A stretch of DNA of 9,322 nt from contig JAUILB010000093.1 of NCBI GenBank assembly GCA_030432815.1, positions 1 through 9,322 on the forward strand, written 5' to 3'. The stretch is from Alphaproteobacteria bacterium (GTDB lineage: Bacteria > Pseudomonadota > Alphaproteobacteria > Sphingomonadales > Emcibacteraceae). Positions within the stretch are counted from its first letter, which is position 1. Every line of letters starts with the position of its first letter. A program made the position numbers and the translations under genes. Positions 1-5,620 of this stretch are shown here, in pieces. The notes under the pieces were generated by a model that saw only the letters and a program-made list of their open reading frames with translations, made no database searches and was not told where the DNA came from.

Positions 1-1
1 G

Positions 2-547
2 GGGGGTATTGGCGGCGTTCACAGGGACGGCGAAAATTCAATGGATATTTCGGCGGATCTTGAAGAACTGGCAACTACGAATGTCAGTGTGGTTTGCGCA
101 GGCATAAAATCTATTCTCGATATTGGTCGCACCCTTGAATATCTTGAAACCGTCGGAGTGACGGTTGTAGGTTATAAAACGGATTATGTGCCAGCGTTTT
201 ACGCCAGCAGCAGCGAATTCGGCGTTGATTATAATTATGATGACCCGTCAAAGATCGCCAAAGCGCTGCATGTTAAAAATGAACTTGGCTTAAAAGGGGG
301 CGTGCTTATCACAAACCCCGTCCCGGAAGAATATGCACTTCCATCTGCAGAAATTGAAAAAACAATTGCGAATGCTATTGAAGATATGAATGAACGCGGC
401 ATTACAGGTAAGGATACAACCCCATTTCTGCTTGCGCGCATTGCAGAAACAACAGAAGGTGAAAGCCTTGAGACTAATATCGAACTGGTGCTTAATAATG
501 CTGCGCTAGCCGCAAAAATTGCTGTGGCCCATAGTGCGTTATCCTGA
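2..547 (+). CDS. psuG: pseudouridine-5'-phosphate glycosidase, 3' part (5' end outside window)
   Basis: The enzyme reversibly cleaves the C-C glycosidic bond of pseudouridine 5'-phosphate to uracil and ribose 5-phosphate. It is the second step of pseudouridine catabolism, after the PsuK kinase, and is cytoplasmic. The frame is open from base 2 and gives 181 residues; the family is about 300-310 long, so roughly the first 120-130 residues lie off the left edge. Recognisable family blocks are GGIGGVHR at the very start, then DISADLEELA, VCAGIKSILDIGRTLEYLET, VGYKTD...PAFY, TNPVPEEYALP and TPFLLARIAE, ending in the usual NNAALAAKIA helix. The NPVPEE segment carries the conserved active-site asparagine of the family. 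An internal ATG at 41 is not the start, because family homology continues upstream to the edge. The next gene begins 15 bases after the stop on the same strand, so the two are probably co-transcribed. psuK is not visible here. Identification rests on recognised family sequence and is very firm. Confidence 0.95.
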   Translation, partial: GGIGGVHRDGENSMDISADLEELATTNVSVVCAGIKSILDIGRTLEYLETVGVTVVGYKTDYVPAFYASSSEFGVDYNYDDPSKIAKALHVKNELGLKGGVLITNPVPEEYALPSAEIEKTIANAIEDMNERGITGKDTTPFLLARIAETTEGESLETNIELVLNNAALAAKIAVAHSALS

Positions 548-562
548 AATACTGGAGAACAC

Positions 563-1555
563 ATGAAATCAGAGTATTTAAACAGCATCCCACGCATAGA
601 CCTTGGCGCTTTCATGAATGGTGATCCGTCAAGGCGTCAGTCCATAGCACAGGAAGTTGATGAAATATGCCAAGAAATAGGTTTTCTTATCATCGAAAAT
701 CATGGTGTGGATCAACATGTTATCAGCCGCGCATGGAACATTGCCGAAACATTTTTTGCTTATCCCGACCCGTTAAAAAAACAGGCAATGTCGGATGATC
801 TGGGCTGCCCCAGGGGATATACCCCACTTGAAGGTGAAAGTCTTGCAAGAACAAAGGGGGAGGAAGCTCCACCTGATTTGAAAGAAACATTTAGCAGTGG
901 CCCGTTATCACCGCCAGCTGGTCATCCGCCAAATGCGGATTTTCATTTTTTCTATGGTCCCAATATCTGGCCGATTGAACCGACAGAGTTTCAGAAAATC
1001 TGGACAGATTATTATCTGGCCATGGAAGCCCTGGGCTCAAGGTTAATGTCAATGCTTGCTGCAGCGCTTGGTGTTGATGATGATTTTTTTGTCACATATC
1101 ACACCCATCATATAAGCGCGCTGCGCTGCCAGAATTATCCGACTACAGGTAAGCTACCATCACCGGGGCAGCTAAGGGCTGGGGCTCATACTGATTATGG
1201 CAGTGTCACAATATTAAAACCAGACCCGGCTGTAACCGGGCTTGAGGTTCAGTCACCATCCGGGACGTGGATTAAAGCACCGCTGGTTAAAGATGGTTTT
1301 ATTATCAATATTGGTGATTTGTTATCCCATTGGACCAATGATCGTTGGGTATCAACAATGCACCGTGTTGTTGAACCTGAACAGGGCGGTGATGGGAGAG
1401 ATGCCAAGCGGCAGTCGATTGCCTATTTTATGAACCCAAATTATGACGCAGTCATAAAAACGATACCCACCTGTCTGGATAACAATGGCAACAGTGCCTA
1501 TGAACCTGTCCTTGCCGGTGATTATCTTATGAGAAAATTTAACCAGTCGATTTAA
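563..1555 (+). CDS. 2-oxoglutarate/Fe(II)-dependent dioxygenase, isopenicillin N synthase superfamily
   Basis: This is a 330-residue non-haem iron oxygenase. Members couple 2-oxoglutarate decarboxylation to hydroxylation, desaturation or ring formation on a small substrate. The N-terminal domain (about residues 9-110) has the typical IPRIDL opening and GFLIIENHGV block. The C-terminal jelly-roll holds the iron triad His209-x-Asp211 (in GAHTDYGSVTIL) and His267 (in STMHRVV). The co-substrate pair Arg283-x-Ser285 lies in RQSIAYFMNPN. NYP at 191-193 is also typical. All catalytic residues are present and the length is normal, so it should be active. The start is fixed by GGAG at 554-557, five bases before the ATG. 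It lies 15 bases downstream of psuG in the same direction, which suggests one transcript. Substrate cannot be read from sequence. The superfamily includes gibberellin and flavonoid enzymes and also fungal thymine-7-hydroxylase, which makes a pyrimidine-related role worth considering beside psuG and upp, but this is inference. The gene converges on upp with nine bases between the stops. Confidence 0.93.
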   Translation: MKSEYLNSIPRIDLGAFMNGDPSRRQSIAQEVDEICQEIGFLIIENHGVDQHVISRAWNIAETFFAYPDPLKKQAMSDDLGCPRGYTPLEGESLARTKGEEAPPDLKETFSSGPLSPPAGHPPNADFHFFYGPNIWPIEPTEFQKIWTDYYLAMEALGSRLMSMLAAALGVDDDFFVTYHTHHISALRCQNYPTTGKLPSPGQLRAGAHTDYGSVTILKPDPAVTGLEVQSPSGTWIKAPLVKDGFIINIGDLLSHWTNDRWVSTMHRVVEPEQGGDGRDAKRQSIAYFMNPNYDAVIKTIPTCLDNNGNSAYEPVLAGDYLMRKFNQSI

Positions 1556-1564
1556 TCAGTTAAT

Positions 1565-2194
1565 TTAGATAGTGCCGTATATCCTGTCTCCGGCATCACC
1601 AAGTCCAGGTACGATATAACTTTTTTCATTTAATTTTTCATCAATGGCGGCGGTGTAAATCTGAACATCGGGGTGTGCTTTTTCAAGGGCTTCTATCCCT
1701 TCCGGTGCTGCAAGAAGGCACATGAATGTTATATTCTTTGCTCCGGCCTGTTTTATCCGGTCAAGTGCGGCATTTGCTGAATTTCCCGTTGCGAGCATAG
1801 GGTCAACCACCAGGTTAAACCGTTCATCAAGATTGCCGGGGACTTTAAAATAATATTCAACCGCATGTAAATCTTCGTGGTCGCGGTAAAGTCCCACATG
1901 GCCGACTTTGGCTGTCGGGATAAGGTCAAGTAACCCTTCCATGAGACCGTTGCCTGCCCTGAGAATTGAATGAATGCACATTTTGCGACCGGATAGTTTT
2001 GGTTTAACTGTCTTTGCGACGGGTGTTTCAATTTCCACATCGATCGTTTTTAAATCTCGTGTGACTTCATATCCCATAAGAAAACTTATTTCACGAAGAA
2101 GAGCGCGAAACAGGAACGGTGGTGTGTTTTTATCACGCATGATCGTTAGTTTATGACGGATCAATGGATGATCAATGTGTATGGCGTTGCTCAT
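1565..2194 (-). CDS. upp: uracil phosphoribosyltransferase
   Basis: Upp converts uracil and PRPP to UMP and pyrophosphate, the main uracil salvage reaction, in the cytoplasm. The protein is 209 residues, a normal full length. It shows HPLIRHKLTIMRD near the N terminus, LRAGNGL at 79-85, the PRPP-binding loop VVDPMLATGNSA at 129-140 and the uracil-binding C-terminal block IVPGLGDAGDRIYGT at 194-208. The loop has Asn where E. coli Upp has Gly (TGNSA against TGGSV); from family knowledge this variant occurs elsewhere and does not suggest loss of activity. The start is supported by GGGAG (complement of 2204-2208), nine bases upstream. The gene follows the MscS-family gene on the same strand with a 30-base gap, so both may share a transcript. 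Upp uses uracil, the product of PsuG encoded on the facing strand. Assignment is firm. Confidence 0.96.
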   Translation of the reverse strand: MSNAIHIDHPLIRHKLTIMRDKNTPPFLFRALLREISFLMGYEVTRDLKTIDVEIETPVAKTVKPKLSGRKMCIHSILRAGNGLMEGLLDLIPTAKVGHVGLYRDHEDLHAVEYYFKVPGNLDERFNLVVDPMLATGNSANAALDRIKQAGAKNITFMCLLAAPEGIEALEKAHPDVQIYTAAIDEKLNEKSYIVPGLGDAGDRIYGTI

Positions 2195-2224
2195 TTGCTT
2201 CTGCTCCCGGAGAAATTTTAGTTA

Positions 2225-3460
2225 TTATTTGAAAAGAGAAAAACGAAAACCCGGCGGGTTAAAGTTTTTGGGCAGGTGATCATCAGGAATATTTGGCTGG
2301 TTTCCGTCCCTGATCGCGCTTAAATGCGGTGAGGCAATTTCAATCTTTGCCGCATGGAACGCATCCTGAATATGGCTGAACAGGTTGGAATATATTTCCG
2401 CCATGCGCTGTGGTTCCTTTGTATGGCCGTTGATCTGGTAGCTTACGTAAAAATCATCAAGTCCTGTTTGAAGCACGAATGGGGCAGGGTCTTTTTCCAA
2501 GCCATCGGTTTTTCCAGCAGCTTCAAGCAGGCATTCATGCACCTTCTGCCACGGAACGTCGTATCCAATAGTCACTTCCGTATGAAGCACAAGTGATCCT
2601 TCGCGGGCCTGCGCCGAAAAATTGATAATATGATTGCTAAGCACCATTGAATTAGGAATGGCAATCTCCACATTTTTGCGGGTGATGATGCGGGTAACAA
2701 ACATGTTGCGTTCGATGACGTTGCCTTCGGCGTCCGCGATCCGGACATAATCACCAATTTCAAAGGCACGCATATATATTATCATGATCCCCGCAATAAT
2801 ATTAGCAACGGCGCCTGCGGAGCCGAGGGAGACAAGAACCCCCAGAAACAGTGAAGCCGCCTGAAACGCGGGACTGTCATTCCCGGGCAGGTACGGGAAA
2901 GCCAGAATAAGCGCAAACATGATAACCAGAAAACGGACAAGTTTATAGGTTGGATCAGCCCATTCGGGATAAAAACCGGCAAATTCAATCCGTTCACGTT
3001 TAAGTCCCTGAAAAAACAGTTTCAGAATACGAAGCCCAAAACGGACGATTATAAAGAGTATTATCAGGAACAAAAGATCCGGCAGGTAATTGATAAGCGC
3101 ATCCAGTGTTAGTGCCAGATCAGCCAGGATGGCATCATATGCTGTTTGCATGACGGCCCGTGTTGCCGGATAAACGGATAAGATTGAGCCCAGTCCGACA
3201 AAAAATATTCCCGTTTTTGCAACAAATCCGATCGCACGAATTACCATTATTCGTGCTGCTTTGATATCCCGGCCGGTCAGCACATTATAGTTTTGAATGC
3301 GAAGTGTTTTAAATGAACCCGCATCCCTTTCTTCCTGTGCAGTTTTATATTTGCTGACAAGGCGGCTGGTGATTGTCCATAGAACGGCCCAGAAAATAAT
3401 GAGCCCGACGATTGTTATGAGTTGTTGTGCCCACTCCGGCAGATTTTGAAAATATTCCAT
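2225..3460 (-). CDS. MscS-family mechanosensitive ion channel (inner membrane)
   Basis: This is a 411-residue small-conductance mechanosensitive channel homologue, expected to open under membrane tension and release solutes during hypo-osmotic shock. Hydrophobic segments are visible at about 13-31, 72-95, 124-150, 172-190 and 198-228. The last is the Ala/Gly-rich pore helix (LGVLVSLGSAGAVANIIAG), running into the beta domain at RAFEIGDYVRI. The conserved beta-domain signature VEIAIPNSMVLSNHIINFS (264-282) follows, then the alpha/beta C-terminal domain to about 380 and a Pro/Asn-rich tail. With five membrane segments it is longer than E. coli MscS (three segments, about 286 residues), so it belongs to one of the larger MscS-like groups. 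The start has AGGGA (complement of 3466-3470) five bases upstream. The gene stands 30 bases upstream of upp. No functional link to uracil salvage is evident, and shared transcription may be incidental. The family call is firm; the gating stimulus and ion preference are not knowable here. Confidence 0.93.
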   Translation of the reverse strand: MEYFQNLPEWAQQLITIVGLIIFWAVLWTITSRLVSKYKTAQEERDAGSFKTLRIQNYNVLTGRDIKAARIMVIRAIGFVAKTGIFFVGLGSILSVYPATRAVMQTAYDAILADLALTLDALINYLPDLLFLIILFIIVRFGLRILKLFFQGLKRERIEFAGFYPEWADPTYKLVRFLVIMFALILAFPYLPGNDSPAFQAASLFLGVLVSLGSAGAVANIIAGIMIIYMRAFEIGDYVRIADAEGNVIERNMFVTRIITRKNVEIAIPNSMVLSNHIINFSAQAREGSLVLHTEVTIGYDVPWQKVHECLLEAAGKTDGLEKDPAPFVLQTGLDDFYVSYQINGHTKEPQRMAEIYSNLFSHIQDAFHAAKIEIASPHLSAIRDGNQPNIPDDHLPKNFNPPGFRFSLFK

Positions 3461-3555
3461 ATCCGTCCCTTATTCCCTTTGGATCACTTTAACATCAATT
3501 TTTTCATTGTGAAATGCCGTATTTTTCAAAGCGATTTTTAGAAAAACTTCTCCTT

Positions 3556-3595
3556 ATGCGACGAAGTGCAATTTTCCTGCGATAAGTGGTCGCAT
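3556..3595. repeat. interrupted 7-base inverted repeat in the intergenic region
   Basis: The arms ATGCGAC (3556-3562) and GTCGCAT (3589-3595) are exact reverse complements separated by 26 bases. Inside the same stretch there is also a loose direct repeat: GCGACGAAGTG at 3558-3568 resembles GCGATAAGTG at 3579-3588. There is no T-run, so it does not look like an intrinsic terminator. It lies between the divergently oriented MscS-family gene and the small-protein gene, about 100 bases from either start, and could be a regulator binding site. Seven-base arms at this spacing can also occur by chance. Confidence 0.35.
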
Positions 3596-3602
3596 GTTGT
3601 TC

Positions 3603-3630
3603 TTGAAGTGATACGTACCATACATATCTG
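3603..3630 (+). promoter_or_regulatory. possible sigma70-type promoter for the small-protein/TIM-barrel transcript
   Basis: TTGAAG at 3603-3608 resembles a -35 element and TATCTG at 3625-3630 a weak -10 element, with 16 bases between them. The position suits transcription into the mini-ORF at 3649 and the gene at 3694. The -10 match is poor, so this is only a candidate. Confidence 0.25.
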
Positions 3631-3648
3631 AATGATATGGAGGCAATA

Positions 3649-3678
3649 ATGCAGCCACTGAAGACTGGATTAAATTAA
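3649..3678 (+). CDS. possible 9-residue leader peptide or upstream mini-ORF
   Basis: An ATG at 3649 opens a frame encoding MQPLKTGLN and stops at 3676-3678. It is preceded by an excellent Shine-Dalgarno, GGAGG at 3639-3643, with a five-base spacer. This is a stronger ribosome site than that of the 82-residue gene beginning 15 bases after its stop, which lies in the same frame. Such a short frame could couple or tune translation of the next gene, or be the remnant of a former longer N terminus. The peptide has no run of a single amino acid and no clear stalling motif. The high quality of the ribosome site is the only evidence that it is translated. Confidence 0.35.
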   Translation: MQPLKTGLN

Positions 3679-3693
3679 AAAAAGGAAGAACAA

Positions 3694-3942
3694 ATGACAA
3701 CTTTTATACGCTATAACTTTATTGATTTTCTTAAAGATCACAATTATGTACCGCCAATGGAAGAAAGCACATTTGATGCTTTTCAGGAAGTAAGTAACCT
3801 GTTTGAAAAAATTAAAACATCTTTCACCGTTTCGTCGGATGATTATAGTTTCATGCATTTACTGAAAGATAATGGTTACGGCTTTACACCTATCCAGGTG
3901 CCGGTAAATGACAATGTTGCCCGACTTTCAGAAGCGGCGTAA
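3694..3942 (+). CDS. small protein of unknown function with a duplicated YxFxxxLKDxxY motif
   Basis: This gene encodes 82 residues that I do not recognise as any named family. AAGGAAG at 3682-3688 is a good Shine-Dalgarno, with five bases before the ATG. There is no signal peptide or membrane segment; the protein looks soluble and acidic. Two segments resemble each other: residues 7-18 (YNFIDFLKDHNY) and residues 51-62 (YSFMHLLKDNGY). They share Tyr, Phe, Leu-Lys-Asp and Tyr at the same spacing. This points to an ancient internal duplication or two copies of a short binding motif, separated by a region (about 24-44) that could form a helix. It lies 69 bases upstream of the Tat-exported TIM-barrel gene on the same strand, so it may be the first gene of that transcript. 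Function is unknown. That it is a real gene rests on the ribosome site, the position and the internal repeat. Confidence 0.7.
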   Translation: MTTFIRYNFIDFLKDHNYVPPMEESTFDAFQEVSNLFEKIKTSFTVSSDDYSFMHLLKDNGYGFTPIQVPVNDNVARLSEAA

Positions 3943-4011
3943 ATAAATGATTTCGGCTATTGAAATGTGCGCCCATTTGATCCATCCTGCGAGTATACAA
4001 AGGAGAGGATC

Positions 4012-5022
4012 ATGGAGAATAAATACACCAAGCGCACATTTCTAAAAAAATCCGCTATTACAATGGCGGGCGCGGGCATGCTCGCAACTTTCCCCGGATG
4101 CGCAGATAGTTCACAAAAGACAAGTGCAGCACCGGATTTTAAATTTTCTCTGGCCCAGTGGTCCATTCACAGACATTTATTTGGTGGTAGCAGCGGACGC
4201 TTCGAAAATGATGAAGCGCGGCGCATGGCATACCGTAGCAATCTTGATGCGCATTTGCAGGGAGACCTGACCAACCTTGATTTCGCCAGGGTTGCACGTG
4301 AAGAATTCGGCCTTGATGCAATCGAATATGTTAATACCTTCTTTTTTGATAAGGCACGTGATCAGGCATACCTCGCGGAGCTTAAGAAACGTGCGGATGA
4401 TCAGGGCGTAAGAAGCCTGCTGATCATGTGTGACTGGGAAGGGGCACTTGGTGATCCTGACTCGCAGCGGCGGGCGGCGGCCATTGAACGTCATCATCAA
4501 TGGGTTGAGGCTGCGGCCTTCCTTGGCTGTCATTCGATCCGGGTAAATGCACAAAGTGCCGGAAGTTGGGAAGAACAGCGCGATTTAAGTGCAGAAGGAC
4601 TTTCCCGGCTTGCTGAATACGGTGATCAGTTTAATATCAATATCATTGTGGAAAATCATGGCGGACTATCCAGTAATGGAAAATGGTTGTCCGAAGTGAT
4701 GAATGCTGCTGGACATGATCGTGTCGGAACGTTGCCCGATTTTGGTAATTTCGCGATCAGCGCAGAGGAAGAATATGACAAATATCTGGGGGTTCAGGAA
4801 CTTATGCCATATGCAAAAGCGGTGAGTGTCAAAAGCTTTGATTTTGATGCTAACGGTAATGAAATCAATATTGATTTTAACCGTATGCTTAAAATTGTTG
4901 CTGATGCGGGGTATTCCGGTTACTTGGGAATTGAATATGAAGGGGACGGGTTAAGTGAATATGATGGGATTCATGCAACCATTAACTTACTTAACCGGGT
5001 AATTGGTGAAATGTCGGCGTAA
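4012..5022 (+). CDS. Tat-signal, possibly lipid-anchored, TIM-barrel sugar phosphate isomerase/epimerase-like protein
   Basis: The 336-residue product resembles the xylose isomerase-like / AP endonuclease 2 TIM-barrel superfamily, whose members isomerise, epimerise or dehydrate sugars and sugar-like acids with a bound divalent metal. The start at 4012 is chosen because AGGAG (4001-4005) lies six bases upstream and the N terminus is a signal: TKRTFLKKS at 6-14, a Tat motif with Lys-Arg in place of Arg-Arg, a hydrophobic stretch to about 27, and FPGC with Cys30 as a lipobox-like site. A GTG at 3967 would extend the frame by 15 residues but would bury the signal. The barrel begins with KFSLAQWSIHR (44-54). 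Likely metal or active-site residues are Glu214 (VENHGG), Asp243 (PDFGN) and Glu308 (GIEYEG), with VSVKSFDFD at 271-279. It should act in the periplasm or at a membrane face. The next gene, also Tat-exported, starts 19 bases after its stop. The true substrate is unknown. Confidence 0.88.
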   Translation: MENKYTKRTFLKKSAITMAGAGMLATFPGCADSSQKTSAAPDFKFSLAQWSIHRHLFGGSSGRFENDEARRMAYRSNLDAHLQGDLTNLDFARVAREEFGLDAIEYVNTFFFDKARDQAYLAELKKRADDQGVRSLLIMCDWEGALGDPDSQRRAAAIERHHQWVEAAAFLGCHSIRVNAQSAGSWEEQRDLSAEGLSRLAEYGDQFNINIIVENHGGLSSNGKWLSEVMNAAGHDRVGTLPDFGNFAISAEEEYDKYLGVQELMPYAKAVSVKSFDFDANGNEINIDFNRMLKIVADAGYSGYLGIEYEGDGLSEYDGIHATINLLNRVIGEMSA

Positions 5023-5041
5023 CAAATCCAGGGAGGCGTTG

Positions 5042-5620
5042 ATGGATAACGAACTTACAAGACGTAAATTTATCGAAAAAAGCGGTGTAACCATCGCTGC
5101 AGCGACGGGAGTGATGACCATGAGCGGAAATAATGAAGCAGATGCAGCGCAAATGTCCGGACAAAATATGATGGCAGGTGAAGGTGGTGGTGCTCCGGAT
5201 GCGGCCCAGTTCGGAAAATCACTTTCGGGCATTGGTATAAGCTTGCTTGTTAGTGATGTGTCGGCCGCCGTTGAATTTTGTCAGAAAATACTTAAAGCAA
5301 ATGCCATGTATGCCGACGATTCATTTGCAATCATGCGTCACGGTGAAAGCGTTTTTATGCTTCATGCGGATGGAACATATCATTCAAACCCGATGCTGGG
5401 ATTGGTTGAAGGTCAGGACGGTCGTGGACGTGGTGTTGAACTCCGCCTTTATAATCAGGATCCTGATGAAGCTGAAAAAACAGCGCGTGAGGCGGGTTAT
5501 GAAGTGCTGTTTGAAAGCCTTAATAAACCACATGGGCTCCGGGAGTGTTATATTCTTGACCCGGATGGGTTTTGCTGGGTTCTAAGCCGCCATCTAAGGG
5601 ATGGTGAAGAGGTCGGTTAG
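5042..5620 (+). CDS. Tat-exported VOC (glyoxalase/bleomycin-resistance fold) protein
   Basis: The product has 192 residues. The N terminus carries a canonical twin-arginine signal (TRRKFIEKS at 6-14), a weakly hydrophobic stretch and a plausible signal peptidase site after ADA (33-35). A Gly/Met/Ala-rich linker runs to about 58. The rest is one VOC domain of two beta-alpha-beta-beta-beta units: LSGIGISLLVSDVSAAVEFC (61-80) through FMLHAD, then GVELRLYNQDPDEAEKTARE (131-150) to ECYILDPDGFCWVLSRH. VOC proteins include metal-dependent lyases, dioxygenases and isomerases, as well as metal-free binding proteins. Here only some ligand positions look acidic or His (Glu133, possibly His108), while the first-strand position is Gly65 and the last is about Val180, so a full metal site is doubtful. 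GGGAGG lies just upstream of the ATG at 5042; a frame opening at 5003 would overlap the previous gene and bury the signal. It follows the TIM-barrel gene by 19 bases. Its stop overlaps that of lysR. Specific function is unknown. Confidence 0.85.
   Translation: MDNELTRRKFIEKSGVTIAAATGVMTMSGNNEADAAQMSGQNMMAGEGGGAPDAAQFGKSLSGIGISLLVSDVSAAVEFCQKILKANAMYADDSFAIMRHGESVFMLHADGTYHSNPMLGLVEGQDGRGRGVELRLYNQDPDEAEKTAREAGYEVLFESLNKPHGLRECYILDPDGFCWVLSRHLRDGEEVG

Larger units (their letters stand above)
3461..3693. other. 233-base intergenic region between the MscS-family gene and the small-protein gene
   Basis: This AT-rich spacer separates two divergent transcripts. It holds the 7-base inverted repeat at 3556-3595, a weak promoter candidate at 3603-3630 and the 9-codon frame at 3649-3678. 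A short dyad, TTTCA-TTG-TGAAA, is also present at about 3502-3514. No tRNA, terminator or riboswitch-like structure was recognised. Confidence 0.6.

Noticed and set aside
235..615. 126-residue minus-strand frame opposite psuG
   Set aside because: It lies antisense to well-conserved psuG and the start of the dioxygenase, with no recognisable family; a shadow frame.
1540..1580. Bidirectional terminator between the dioxygenase and upp
   Set aside because: No hairpin with a T-run could be found in the short junction.
3670..3858. 62-residue minus-strand frame opposite the small-protein gene
   Set aside because: The plus-strand frame has the better ribosome site, context and internal repeat; the minus frame is low-complexity Phe/Ile/Lys.
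3967..4011. GTG start that would add 15 residues to the TIM-barrel protein
   Set aside because: It has no ribosome site and would bury the Tat-type signal; the ATG at 4012 follows AGGAG at proper spacing.
4177..4554. 125-residue minus-strand frame inside the TIM-barrel gene
   Set aside because: It is antisense to a supported gene, with no family resemblance or ribosome site noted.
5003..5041. Upstream start for the VOC protein overlapping the previous gene
   Set aside because: The added residues would precede and spoil the twin-arginine signal, while the ATG at 5042 has a GGGAGG site.
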